From the NCBI GenBank assembly GCA_964035545.1, contig OZ037767.1:3606680-3652679 (forward strand): 46,000 nucleotides of DNA, read 5' to 3'. Both the position numbers and the translations under genes were made by a program. The notes beneath the pieces were generated by a model, which made no database searches, had not been told where the DNA came from, and saw only the letters and a list, made by a program, of their open reading frames with translations. Below are positions 15,201-29,385 of the stretch, piece after piece. Every line of letters starts with the position of its first letter. Position 1 is the first letter of the stretch. The DNA comes from Bugula neritina (lineage: Eukaryota > Bryozoa > Gymnolaemata > Cheilostomatida > Bugulidae).

Positions 15201-17711
15201 TCGGTGTTGCGTATATGGTCACCTATCTGCTCTTTACCTTCCTTGTCATCATCAACATGTACATTGCAGTCATTCTTGAGAACTTCAGTCAAGCCACTGA
15301 AGATGTACAGCAAGGTATGTATGTTTCTCTAAAGACGTGTTTACAACCTTTTATACAGGCCTTTAAAAAAATCCCTGACACACTTAGTTTATGCAGGATT
15401 AAAGTATTCATGTATATGAGTATTCTAGTTTAAACTTTGCACTTTCAAGTCGTCTCAGCTATTAAGTTGCGTATTTCAGCAGCTAAGAATAACATGCAAT
15501 GAAAGTCAGCCAAAATAACCATCAGTTTTGTATTACCACAGATTTTAGAGTCGACTGGAAATGTCATTAGCGAGCATTGGAAGTCCCAAATTAATTCAAG
15601 ACATGTTCACACAAAAATTAATATAAAACCAAATTGTTTGAGCATACAACTCCTAAACAGTCTGTAGATGTCTAGATGATAGCTAAGATATATGTGAATA
15701 TTTCATCACTGTATAAATAAAATGTTTTAGTAGCTGTTAGGCTATCTATATCACTGTATATCACTGTTTAGGAGTTGTCTACTCCTAGTTGTTATTCAAT
15801 TGATGTCTAGAGGTTGTGGACTTTAACGGCAGAGTATGATATTTTCTGTGTAGGCATAACGCAAGACGACATTGATATGTACTATGAATTATGGGGAACG
15901 TACGACCCTAAAGCTACTAAATACATTCAAGTAGACAAATTGTTTGATTTGGTTGACGAGTTGGAAGAACCGCTGCGAGTAGCCAAACCCAACTACTTCA
16001 GATTAGTCATGACGGACATACCTGTGTGTAAAGGGGATAAAATACACTGCAGCGATATCCTGGACATGCTTACTCGGCTTTTCCTCAAACAAGATTTTGG
16101 TAAGCGAAATATTTCTTGGTAATTACTATTTGATGATAAAAGGTCAAAAGTGGGAAAAAACAAATTTCTGTGGGTATACATGTGTGTGCGTGCGCGTGTG
16201 TGTGCGTGCGCGTGTGTATATACATTATATAAGTTGAAATATATTTCCTAAATTGTTGCAAAGCATATGTTTTTATTTATTGGGTTGTTTTTATGTTGAT
16301 TATTTGAATATAGCTTAAATTCTTGAACATAATGCAACCTAATAAATAGACCATAAGCTATATGTGAGCCATATAAAATATTTATAAGTACTTTTACCTG
16401 CATAACGCATAATATCAGTGTGCATATTATACCTGCAACTTTAGTTCTAATTATTCAGTATAATGAAATTGCTTTCAGAGCCCGAGAACACAACTCCTGG
16501 AGGTAAAAACCGCCACTTGCACTGATTGCTAGTTATCACCAATATAGCTTATAATTCTAATGATTCCACTGCAGTTGTAGACATTCGTGTTTATATATTA
16601 TGTATATATACATGATATGTTATATTTAGATATCATACTTTGTACAAAATGCACCTTGCGTTATGATTTTCCTACTCCTTCTAACATTATAATTCGTAGT
16701 CGGTTGTTGTTTGATGTGACTAACTTCCTTAACTAGAGTGAAAGTAACATGATAAACTATCACACTCATAAGTAATCAGTATAAATATAAGTTTCCTTGG
16801 CTTCCATCAATATGTTCAACATATATCAACAATGTGATAAAGGTCTCCAGTTTAGAATGTTATGCTGTTGAAGAAAAATTAACATAAACTATATAGTATA
16901 TAAACAACACATATATAATATGAATATATATGTTTATTTCATTTATTAATCTAGTATTCTTTTTAAAGAGTAATTCTGGAGGGAAATAAATGATTTTAGT
17001 TTACAAAACTATCAAACTGATAAAACAGTGTATCCTGTGTATCGGAGATGGTCAACTTTTCCTGCTTTATTTTATTGCTTTCAATGCATGACTAATTGAT
17101 GTAAAATAATATTGATATAAAGCTGTGGGAGTTGAGTTTCTAAACATACCAATATAATGGGTTTGTATGGGTTTACAGACCAAGGCACAGATGAGAATAT
17201 TGCTCCCACTGATGGTAAAGAGAAATATGACGAGGATTGTAAGCCTATATATGGTCTGCTTGAAAGGCAGCGTCATAAATGGGCTGCCAGGTTTATATGG
17301 CGTCGATATCTCGCGGTAAGAGAATACAGTTTGTCGATTTACTAAATGTAGCTAGTCATTTCATTTGCCTGATTTTAGATTCTTGTCTGAGTTCAAGGTC
17401 GATAGTTTGTGAAATTATCGACAAAATTTTTTTACTATGTTTACAATTTAAATCACTTCTTTGCTGCTCTCACACTAAACATGCTTATTGATAGTATGTC
17501 ATTACATAATTATGTGTGGCATTAATATTTATTGCAGTATCGAGAGTCTAAAGGTACGCCCCTCACCGGAGCTTCTGATAATACTAGGCTAAGCATAGAA
17601 AATGAACTTACAGTTCCAGAGTCTACGTCTTCTGATCGTATTAAAAAAGAAAAGAAGGCAAAACGATCAACTAGCAAAAACCAAATGGCAAATAATGATA
17701 ACAAGAGCTGA
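182..17711 (+). CDS. NaV1: Voltage-gated sodium channel alpha subunit, 3' part of gene (domain I-II linker to stop), 27 exons
   Basis: This gene encodes the pore-forming subunit of a voltage-gated sodium channel, a plasma-membrane protein that carries the rising phase of action potentials. The exons join in one frame and give 1341 residues plus stop. Visible in order: domain II (S4 around [17 protein letters not shown]; pore CGEWIESMW), a long II-III linker, domain III (S4 [20 protein letters not shown]; pore [10 protein letters not shown]), the inactivation linker with [17 protein letters not shown], domain IV (S4 [18 protein letters not shown]; pore [10 protein letters not shown]), a C-terminal EF-hand-like region and an IQ-like segment. 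Pore residues E, K and A in domains II-IV match the DEKA filter of Nav1 channels rather than the DEEA filter of Nav2. Domain I and the N-terminus lie left of the window. Orthology to Drosophila para and the vertebrate SCN genes is inferred from these motifs. The outer pore of domain IV is unusual (see findings). Confidence 0.96.
429..616 (+). CDS. NaV1: NaV exon: end of I-II linker into domain II S1
   Basis: It starts after gttgcag, splits the Gly codon with the previous exon, and ends ATGGAG|gtctgt in phase 0. It contains a Cys-rich stretch ([10 protein letters not shown]) and then [12 protein letters not shown], which leads into S1 of domain II. Confidence 0.9.
751..852 (+). CDS. NaV1: NaV exon: domain II S1
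   Basis: Bounded by ttttgcag and AATTAT|gtaagt, phase 0 at both ends, 34 codons. [19 protein letters not shown] is the typical domain II S1 segment of sodium channels, including the family's MAMEH motif. Confidence 0.95.
885..1001. repeat. Tandem repeat, 12-bp unit (ACATACATAAAT)n
   Basis: About nine to ten near-perfect 12-bp units. They fill most of the 184-bp intron between two domain II exons. Confidence 0.9.
1037..1225 (+). CDS. NaV1: NaV exon: domain II S2-S3 and start of S4
   Basis: 63 codons, phase 0 to 0, from tttcag to GACTG|gtaaga. It encodes S2 ([19 protein letters not shown]), S3 with WNSFDFLVV, and the first arginines of S4 (VLRSFRL). Confidence 0.95.
1443..1659 (+). CDS. NaV1: NaV exon: domain II S4-S5
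   Basis: It starts with CTG after tttgtag and completes S4 as [10 protein letters not shown]. The S4-S5 linker and S5 follow ([20 protein letters not shown]). It ends AATG|gtaagt in phase 1. Confidence 0.94.
2061..2230 (+). CDS. NaV1: NaV exon: domain II pore loop
   Basis: Acceptor tttcag, donor CTGGTG|gtttgt, phase 1 to 0. It carries [15 protein letters not shown]. The first Glu of GEWIE is the domain II selectivity-filter residue, as in other Nav1 channels. The exon ends in S6 at MVVGNLV. Confidence 0.95.
2582..2801 (+). CDS. NaV1: NaV exon: domain II S6 end and start of II-III linker
   Basis: It opens with [18 protein letters not shown], the classic end of domain II S6, and continues into a charged II-III linker. 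The donor is AGAG|gtatgt, phase 1. Confidence 0.95.
3080..3162 (+). CDS. NaV1: NaV exon: II-III linker
   Basis: Acceptor tttccag, donor GCTACT|gtaagt. Phases fit both neighbours (1 in, 0 out). It encodes an Asn/Asp/Gly-rich polar stretch. This linker is variable in the family, so the call rests on splice sites and frame. Confidence 0.75.
3454..3543 (+). CDS. NaV1: NaV probable exon: II-III linker
   Basis: Thirty open codons (starting [14 protein letters not shown]) lie between ggctcag and ATACT|gtaatg. It is phase 0 at both ends, so it can be included or skipped without changing frame. The neighbouring exons also join directly without it, so it may be a cassette exon. Confidence 0.55.
3612..3779 (+). 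CDS. NaV1: NaV exon: II-III linker, acidic/serine-rich
   Basis: 56 codons, phase 0 to 0, between ttttccag and GTCGAT|gtaagt. The product is acidic and Ser-rich (for example [20 protein letters not shown]). It fits a cytoplasmic linker that could be phosphorylated. Confidence 0.8.
4288..4314 (+). CDS. NaV1: NaV possible 27-bp microexon: II-III linker
   Basis: Nine codons (VPEGYTPTV) sit between tttgaag and ACTGTG|gtaatt, phase 0 at both ends. Upstream pyrimidines are few, so the acceptor is weak. The frame stays open with or without it. Confidence 0.4.
4794..4979 (+). CDS. NaV1: NaV exon: end of II-III linker and domain III S1
   Basis: 62 codons, phase 0 to 0, after cttttag. It has a CCCP cluster and then [20 protein letters not shown] and [12 protein letters not shown], which match the start of domain III (family form RxxCxRIVEHxxFE...ILLSS). 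Confidence 0.95.
4980..5652 (+). other. NaV intron with AT-rich simple sequence and a foldback element
   Basis: Most of 5000-5410 is degenerate TATATTATG-like simple sequence. A short GC-richer palindrome at 5172-5221 stands out from it. I see no exon. Confidence 0.7.
5172..5221. repeat. Perfect 18-bp inverted repeat
   Basis: Arms 5172-5189 (TTTCCATGGATCGATCTC) and 5204-5221 are exact reverse complements with a 14-base loop. The complementarity continues outward for about 10 of the next 12 bases. Confidence 0.9.
5653..5826 (+). CDS. NaV1: NaV exon: domain III S2-S3
   Basis: 58 codons, phase 0 to 0, ending GTCGGC|gtaagt. [11 protein letters not shown], the S2 stretch [14 protein letters not shown] and WCWLDFVIV are strongly conserved domain III signatures. 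Confidence 0.96.
6213..6310. repeat. (CTCA)n microsatellite
   Basis: Roughly 95 bases of CTCA/CACT tetranucleotide, nearly perfect, in the intron before the domain III S4 exon. Confidence 0.95.
6419..6541 (+). CDS. NaV1: NaV exon: domain III S4
   Basis: 41 codons, phase 0 to 0, between gtttcaag and ATGAGG|gtttgt. It carries the full domain III voltage sensor, [20 protein letters not shown], with a basic residue at every third position. Confidence 0.96.
7065..7228 (+). CDS. NaV1: NaV exon: domain III S5
   Basis: It starts [19 protein letters not shown] and continues through [21 protein letters not shown]. It leaves in phase 2 at TACAG|gtaagt. Confidence 0.95.
7763..7916 (+). CDS. NaV1: NaV exon: domain III extracellular loop before the pore
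   Basis: Phase 2 in, phase 0 out (CAAGTG|gttagt). It ends [16 protein letters not shown]-like (here [16 protein letters not shown]), the run-up to the domain III pore. It contains NDS, NKS and other possible glycosylation sites. Confidence 0.94.
8137..8328 (+). CDS. NaV1: NaV exon: domain III pore and S6
   Basis: 64 codons, phase 0 to 0. [10 protein letters not shown] carries the lysine of the DEKA filter. S6 follows as [20 protein letters not shown] and the exon ends NAQKKK|gtaagt at the inactivation linker. Confidence 0.96.
8329..11780 (+). other. NaV intron, 3.45 kb, longest intron of the gene in this window
   Basis: I found no convincing exon in it. It is AT-rich. Near 8871-8930 a unit of about 22 bp (acagttagtaacaatattatct) repeats two to three times. 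Around 9540-9770 there is a degenerate run of ATTACTAG-like words. A clean polypyrimidine tract and acaacag-type acceptor precede the next exon. Confidence 0.7.
11781..11888 (+). CDS. NaV1: NaV exon: III-IV inactivation gate
   Basis: 36 codons, phase 0 to 0. The MFM in [20 protein letters not shown] is the fast-inactivation particle (IFM in vertebrates, MFM in protostomes). It is followed by AMKKL and a Pro-rich end before domain IV. Confidence 0.97.
12197..12328 (+). CDS. NaV1: NaV exon: domain IV S1
   Basis: 44 codons, phase 0 to 0, from gtttag to ACTGAG|gtgtgt. [20 protein letters not shown] and NMITMCAEY match domain IV S1. Confidence 0.95.
13009..13147 (+). CDS. NaV1: NaV exon: domain IV S2-S3
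   Basis: It starts [20 protein letters not shown], then [14 protein letters not shown], and leaves in phase 1 at TTAG|gtaatt. These match S2 and S3 of domain IV. Confidence 0.95.
13503..13543. repeat. GC-rich hairpin around a G8 run
   Basis: Arms CCTGCCTGCAAG (13503-13514) and CTTACAGGCAGG (13532-13543) pair at 11 of 12 positions. An inner GGGGTT/AACCCC pairing lies between them. It lies in the intron between the domain IV S2-S3 and S4-S5 exons. Confidence 0.75.
13912..14171 (+). CDS. NaV1: NaV exon: domain IV S4-S5
   Basis: 260 bp, phase 1 to 0. It carries S4 ([18 protein letters not shown]), [20 protein letters not shown] and S5 ([18 protein letters not shown]). The spacing of basic residues in S4 is intact. 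Confidence 0.97.
14613..14718 (+). CDS. NaV1: NaV exon: domain IV pore
   Basis: [20 protein letters not shown] leads to [10 protein letters not shown]. The Ala is the fourth residue of the DEKA filter. The two residues after AGW are Asn-Asn where most channels I know have Asp-Gly. It leaves in phase 1 at GACT|gtaagt. Confidence 0.96.
15168..15314 (+). CDS. NaV1: NaV exon: domain IV pore end and S6
   Basis: It begins by completing a Cys codon (CVEDVDCGN). S6 follows as [20 protein letters not shown] with [10 protein letters not shown] after it, the usual end of domain IV. Donor CAAG|gtatgt, phase 1. Confidence 0.95.
15854..16099 (+). CDS. NaV1: NaV exon: C-terminal EF-hand-like domain
   Basis: 82 codons including split ones. 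[20 protein letters not shown] aligns with the family's DDFEMFYEVWEKFDPDA segment. [20 protein letters not shown] aligns with the conserved DLPMVSGDRIHCLDIL block. Confidence 0.95.
16176..16224. repeat. Alternating purine-pyrimidine tract (TG/CG), possible Z-DNA
   Basis: TGTGTG and TGCGCG words alternate without a break for almost 50 bases just downstream of the EF-hand-like exon. The sequence shows the alternation; Z-DNA formation is inferred. Confidence 0.6.
16479..16502 (+). CDS. NaV1: NaV 24-bp microexon in the C-terminal tail
   Basis: The acceptor gctttcag and donor GGAG|gtaaaa enclose eight codons (about PENTTPG plus split codons), phase 1 at both ends. Skipping it keeps the frame, so it could be a cassette. 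It has a better acceptor than the 27-bp candidate in the II-III linker. Confidence 0.65.
17179..17315 (+). CDS. NaV1: NaV exon: C-terminal region with IQ-like segment
   Basis: Acceptor gtttacag, donor CTCGCG|gtaaga. [18 protein letters not shown] lies where sodium channels carry the calmodulin-binding IQ motif. The usual IQ pair is replaced by FI, so it is only IQ-like. Confidence 0.88.
17538..17711 (+). CDS. NaV1: NaV last coding exon
   Basis: Acceptor attgcag, then 57 codons and a TGA at 17709-17711. The tail is polar and Lys/Ser-rich ([17 protein letters not shown]). A poly(A) signal follows 75 bp downstream. Confidence 0.9.
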   Translation, partial: YRESKGTPLTGASDNTRLSIENELTVPESTSSDRIKKEKKAKRSTSKNQMANNDNKS

Positions 17712-17785
17712 TGAAAAGTAGACAAATCCGAAAAACATGATTTCACTGCCTTTGTTCCACTGGTGGAACTATACGACTAAAGTTT

Positions 17786-17791
17786 AATAAA
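17786..17791 (+). terminator. Poly(A) signal AATAAA of the sodium channel gene
   Basis: A canonical AATAAA 75 bp after the TGA. Other A/T-rich candidates lie further downstream, so longer 3' UTR forms are possible. Confidence 0.55.
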
Positions 17792-19155
17792 TGCTCTTTT
17801 GTATTCATCTAACACTATATGCAATGTCAGGATATTCCATTTTTATTTCAAGCATATTTTCCTATTATTTTCAAATTTTTATGTTGCAGTACATGTCTTT
17901 TAGTTCCACATTGTATAGAATTGACACGTATTTATGAAAGTGACATCTCCAAAGTTGGAACTTGTAAATAATGTCACATGCTTGTGTTTTTGTAAACATT
18001 ATTATTATCTTTAGAAACGTTAGCTTTCTATACACGTTGAGAAGTTGTGTGCACGCCGTTGCCTTTCCGCAGGTACATGTAGTCAAGTCACAATAACCAG
18101 TTTCTAGGCTTTCTTTGCTCAAGCTTGTTTCGTCTTCACCTCGTTAGTGCTAAACTGTTCAACACAGAAAACCTAAAGCTTGTAAATTCTGTTCCAACGC
18201 TCCCACCCTAACCACCCCCAAACTTGCACATAGCAGCTTGAGGCATCTCAGTCTTCCAGCAGTTTAATCAAAGAATTGAATACCATAGACTGAGTTCATA
18301 TCTACAGTCATAGATGTCAAGAGATATCTAGACACTAAGTGTATATAAATATTATTGTAAGGAACCAGTATTGTCTCATATAGGGAAGATAACTCTTGGT
18401 TAATACAGTAATACTAAGTATAAATGTTATTCTCGCATTATAAACGTCATTTGGTTATTATGTTATTAGTATACACATCATACTTTTATGAATGCATCAA
18501 ACTTGTAGAGTAATGCAATTATTATAGTTACTCTGGTATTTTATTTGTTTTTGATGTTACACAAAAGGCATATAAATTGCATACAACTTATTTCATATTT
18601 TAAATAAACTTGAGATGACAAAACCTATGCAGCGACCAGTTATGTAATTAATTGACTTACACAGTTAAAGTTGCAGCAAAATACCTGCAGTAAAATTACA
18701 TTCGATTAATAATGCTGCTGGATACATCAATCTGCTATTTCTATACCGAGTAAAAACTATTTCATTATTTGAGCTAGTAGACAATAACATAATGAGTAAG
18801 CTAGAACTTACATCATGTGTGGAGGCAATAATGCTTTATTTTAAATATAATATTTTATTGAAATATTTTTGTAATTTAATATGTTTTTTATTTTAAAAGT
18901 TTATAGAACTAAAAAAAGAGGAATGGAGTGGCTAGATAATATTCACAACCCAAAAAAACAGCAGATAAAAATAACATAAAATGTCGAAACAAAATTTGCA
19001 TTGTAGCATTTATCACACTGTCATGGACTAGAACAATCTAATAGACTATATTATTGTTTCAACAATAATTAACCACACAAATCACACACGGAATTCGATG
19101 GCACTGTGTTGAAAAATTCACCACACTCCTCAGTTTTCAACTTATAATGACTATA
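17792..19155. other. Convergent intergenic region between NaV and sulfotransferase copy 1
   Basis: Both genes point into this stretch, so it should hold both 3' UTRs. I see no further gene. Minus-strand AATAAA words at 18835-18840 and 18854-18859 are candidate poly(A) signals for the sulfotransferase, about 300 bp past its stop. Confidence 0.5.
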
Positions 19156-24240
<5,085 letters not shown>

Positions 24241-25527
24241 CCTATACATCGAAAGAATATTAAAAATGCATAAATTTATTACCAGGAATTACAACTCGTA
24301 GTATGAAGTTACTTATCAATCTACATATTTCACTATGATGTCCTGTCTATACAATCCTATAATCTTTTGTCAGCATTATTTACAATATGTCAGCTATTGT
24401 AGACTAGATGTAATTCCTTTGTAAAAGGGAACTCTGCTCTTTAATTTCACCTTAACTCCTACTTCTGGCTTCAGTTTTGCACTTTGAGTCATGAGACGAC
24501 AACCACTAACCTTATGTCATTTTTTCTTACTGATCAGCTCTTAGAAATTGGTAAACACCATAACTTGTTCTAAGAAAAGTTAAGAAAGATGAATCCAAAA
24601 TCGAAGCGAAATTAGGGAAGTTTATTGGCCTGTATCAAAATTTATTAGCTTTTAATAATCTTGTTTATGATGATATTATCAACTTGAAGCATATAACATA
24701 ATTATGTGAACAAAAATTTTCATCAGATGTGGTGTTTCAATATGCCAGCAAGTGTACACTTGCATTTTTGCTTTTCATCCATATTACCATAAAACAACCG
24801 TATGGTTTATCTAATGAGGTTTTGCCCACACAATATTTTAAATGGATGGCAAGTTTATAATTTAGAGAGTTGCACGAAGATGTACAAAAATCGAGGCACA
24901 TACCAACTGAGCATAGTAGTATGGGAGACGATGACCATTTTATCAATGGCCCTCTGGAGGATATCAAATATAGAAGAGCATGGGGTAGGGATAACTTTTC
25001 ACGACACCTTGCACATACTTTGAATGATCTTTTATTTTAAATAACATAACAGAGTTTTGACTTTTTTTCCAATTTTGTTCATGTCTACTTATTACAGTCA
25101 ATATTCACACTGAATTTAGCAACCGTGTTTTCATGTCTGTGATATGCAATAAATAATCAAAATCAATCATATACATTGTATTCAGAGGCAAAAAATGCTA
25201 ATTAAATTATGCTAATTGTTTTTCATATAGGCTATAACCTTTGCTATATTCTAACATTAAAATTTGATATAATATAAAAAAGTTTGTTGTACTAGTGGTC
25301 TACCTGGGGTTTGCTTGCATGCAAAATGGATGTGTGTCAATTTATAGTAACATTTAGTTAGACTTATAAAGTCTTCTATACCTGTTGATGCTGAATAGGA
25401 AATTAAATATATAAGATGTTACGTAATGAAGTAAGTAAGCTTTCTACTTTTGAATAGCTGGTTTAAAATGCCATATACAGAAATTCAAGTCTTGTCAGCA
25501 CACTTGTGAATATTATGCTGCCCTAGC

Positions 25528-25903
<376 letters not shown>

Positions 25904-26529
25904 TAGTACTTGTAACTAGATGTTTGTTTACATTTAGAATTAGAAAATAGCTTTCATATTATTGATTTGTTCGCTTTGGCAAATATTGCAATATATCGCA
26001 TTTCAGTCAAGCACAAAATATGTAGTCTTTAGCTAGAAGAATTTAGTAGCCCTTAAATTTCAAGAAGCTGACTGGCCCCTACATACCAGTGTAGCCTCTC
26101 TTTAACTAATAACCAGAGTTCAGCCAACCTAAGTGAGAGTCAAGCTGTGCAGGTCACGCAGAAAAGGCAGAAAATTGAGATTTATTGGCATTATATCAAG
26201 CTGCCAGCATTTAAACACAGACTTCACTTCTAAAATTATATTTTAATCATGCTTAACTTGTATGGCAACTTAACTAGTCGTGTTCAGCATATTTGTAAAG
26301 AATTATACTCTGAATAAATGCAAGTTTATTGATTGGCAATAACAATGTATCTTTTTTTAATTAACTAAGTTATAAATGTGTAATTTTGCCTATAATCTGC
26401 AACTTTCCATTAAATTTGAACAAACATAACATAATATTATTTAGATGCACAATAAATTGTATTGTTAAAAACTGTTTCAATTCCTTACGCTGTATATATA
26501 AGAATATAATATGAAAACAGATATGTAGA

Positions 26530-26612
26530 GCATACTGTCAACAGATGCTTTCAACAGGTACCATAAACAGATGCTGTCAACAGGTACTGTCAACAGGTAC
26601 TGTCAACAAGTG
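26530..26612. repeat. 13-bp minisatellite (CTGTCAACAGGTA), short allele
   Basis: About six imperfect units upstream of GAL3ST copy 1. The same unit occurs about 23 times upstream of copy 2. Confidence 0.85.
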
Positions 26613-27094
26613 CTCTCTCCTATGTCTAATGGCTTTACTTCAGTGTCTTTTCTGCTATAACTAACCTAGAATCTTATGATTTATGCAGCAAAAATGGTAA
26701 AACCTTAAACATGCTCCACAATGATGAAATGTTTATTATTTATTTAAATATGTGAACCTGTTATTTTGATATGTAACTGATTTGTATAAAGTAAAGTATA
26801 TGCTACCATCTTGTAACTCGTTATATAGAGTACACATAAATTACATATCCCTGTATCGCTTGATATTCCTACTGTTTATTATCTTATATTATATTGTCAC
26901 TAGAATATACACCGACCTAATTTTCTTCATTCTGAAGGACTCCTATAATAGGTCATACAATTAGTGTATAACTTAAATGCTATGACATTATATACTCTCT
27001 TGCTCAAAGTTTAAGAAACCAACCAGCAGCTATCTACAAAACTTCTCTTCTTAAAATAAACAAAATAATTCAAATGACAGAATTTTTCACTTAC

Positions 27095-27150
27095 CTTTTT
27101 GCAAGTCTGTAGCAACTAAAACTCTTCATTACAAAATCATTTACTCTTTA
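27095..27150 (-). other. Putative non-coding 5' exon of GAL3ST copy 1
   Basis: On the minus strand a conserved segment ends GCAAAAAG|gtaagtg. The same segment beside copy 2 (32983-33030) ends AAAAAG|gtgagt. Both donors would splice to the G-ATG exon. The outer boundary is a guess; only the donor is well supported. Confidence 0.5.
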
Positions 27151-29385
27151 CTAAACTATAGCTGTAATCATGTGAGAATTTTTTTTTCACAGTATATGCA
27201 CTGCTTCAACAATAGGTTATTGCTGCGAGGTTACATCCATGGCAAATTAGAACAGAAAGGTACGTTAAATGCCTGTTCATAAATTTGCAGTCGCCAATCA
27301 TAGCACTAGAAAAAGGCATAGTAATATTACCAAGTTACTTGCTAACATGGCTTTAGCCCATAGTTATCAATAGAGTCGAACGCTCTTTAAATACTTCCCG
27401 CATAGTAGAAACTTTATGCTAGTTTCTAAAGCTAGCTAAGAGTTATGGTAGACCAATAATAATGAAAGTGCTGCTTATATATAATTAAGGAGCTTAGTCG
27501 TCATGGTGATAAATATTTACTTGGGCTCTGCATACAAATGAACTTGAGGAATTATTTACTTAAAACAAACTTTTGAGTTTTCATCTCATTTACATAACTA
27601 CATTAGTTACAGATCCTAGTCTAATTTTTAGTTACTGGTTATATATTGTTGCTTAAGATAGTTTCTCTATACTAAACATTGCTAAGCTTGCATCGCTATT
27701 GATATCATAAAATGTTGATCAGAGGTTAAATGAGCTCATAAAATTAGAGAGTAGACAGCTCTAAGAATAAAATTTCTAGATAAAAATTGTTTAGAAACGA
27801 AGTGCTAACGATTACAAAAATTAAAATTAATTTTTGGCATCAGTCGCAATTTGAACATGGAAGAAAAATGAAATATGATTAAACTATTTTTATGGAATAA
27901 TGTCATTTAGCAAAATGAAAAACATGTAAAAGTAACAAAACACAAGATTTCACACATGGCTTATATTCAGTGAGAAAAAAAGTTACAGAAGCAGGTATTT
28001 GTGGAGAGCTACTTAATAAGATATATTAATATAGATATGAATACAAGCTGTTGGATGGCATTGTTGAGTTGTGTCCTCTCTCCAGTTTGCTGAAAATAAA
28101 CACAAATAACTATCATTTTTAATGAAGTTAGTATAATGCATAATAAATTTAGCTACAAAAGCCTTTTTTAGAAGACTTAACTTTTGAGTTCTTCAGATGC
28201 TAGCTATTACAGTTTTCATAGTTTTTAAGTGAACTCAAGAGCCTCTAACAGGATCTACTATGTTTTTTCAAAACCTATAATTTTATAAGAATTTTTGGAA
28301 ATTGAAAAATTGCCTTAATATTTGTTTTTTTTCATATCTAAATTACTTAAATTTGAATAACTACTAATACTAATACTACTTTTGCGATTTTATTATTATT
28401 AATATAGTGGCCGGCTTTTATAATGTAGTTATATTTCACAATAACTTGGCTTTTTATCACAGCAGGATAAATTCATATTCTGATACGCCATGTTTGGTTT
28501 AGATCTTTATAGCTGCCCATTTCTAAAGTTGATCATAATAATATTATAGCTATGAATATAAGCATATTATTTACTATAAGGGAGCAACCGTGGTCTAGGG
28601 GTTAGAGCGTTTGCCTATAGTAAGCACGAAGTCATGAGTTCCAGCCCGGAAGAGCATCCAGTTGTATAATTGCTCCTGTGCCTCATCTTAGTAAGTCCTT
28701 AGCCCAATTCAACAAAAACTCTTTATATACATGGCCATAAGCAATGTGTTTGCTTACTGGCTATATAACACTGTGAAAATAGCATTCCAAGTGGGTGTAT
28801 TTGCACCCCTTTCACTTACCCCAACTTGAAGCTTGATGAATAATGAAGCAATGTCTGTACCAATTTATGAATATTGCTAATACATATAATTAAAATTATT
28901 TATACTTATTCTAAAAATGCGGCCTCAGCCACTGCAGTGTTAAACTCCACACCTACACAGTTTTCTGCAGCATGTTATTGTTATATGTGCTGACATATAA
29001 AATCCATCAAGTCAAAAAGGCTGCTATAGTTTATTATCGCCTAATAAATCATTGAAATAATTAATTTTATTTACTCTAAACTATTCTATTCATCAAAATA
29101 TATTCATAATTATATGTTTATTACTTTTTGAACAATTTTATAGAAACAGATAATAAGAAATATATTACAAATTTTCTTTTCAACACAAATAAAACGTCAT
29201 GCAAGTAAAAATAATATAAACTTTTGAAATATAGGCTGCTTAACATAGAACTCATTTATATATTAGAATATTGATTTAAAAGATCTATTATATATTAGTT
29301 CAACAATAACCACACAGACAGACTGCAATGTTAGCACTGTGCTAAAAAACTCAATAAACTTTTTCAGTTTTTAAACTAATGACTA
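27151..29385. other. Region between the two GAL3ST copies
   Basis: Holds the upstream flank of copy 1, the 3' flank of copy 2 and a SINE-like unit at 28581-28860. I found no other gene. The 3' flanks of both copies share words such as TTCAACAATAA and CACACxxAC near 19060 and 29300, so the duplicated unit extends past the stop codons. Confidence 0.6.
28581..28860 (+). mobile_element. tRNA-derived SINE-like element
   Basis: The head has RNA polymerase III promoter boxes: box A-like TGGTCTAGGGGTTAGAGCG from 28591 and box B-like GAGTTCCAGCC at 28636-28646, spaced as in tRNA genes. It is followed by a non-tRNA body. The right end is uncertain. It does not fold as a normal tRNA. Confidence 0.55.

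Noticed and set aside
15026-15313. 95-residue antisense open frame over the domain IV S6 exon
   Set aside because: It is a shadow of the conserved sodium channel exon on the other strand.
182-17711. Nav2 (DEEA) or voltage-gated calcium channel
   Set aside because: Domain III has Lys in YKGW, domain IV has Ala in SAGW, and the inactivation linker has MFM, so it is a Nav1-type channel.
28581-28676. Functional tRNA gene
   Set aside because: Box B is degenerate, the T arm does not sit next to the acceptor strand, and the fold is too long. A SINE head explains it better.
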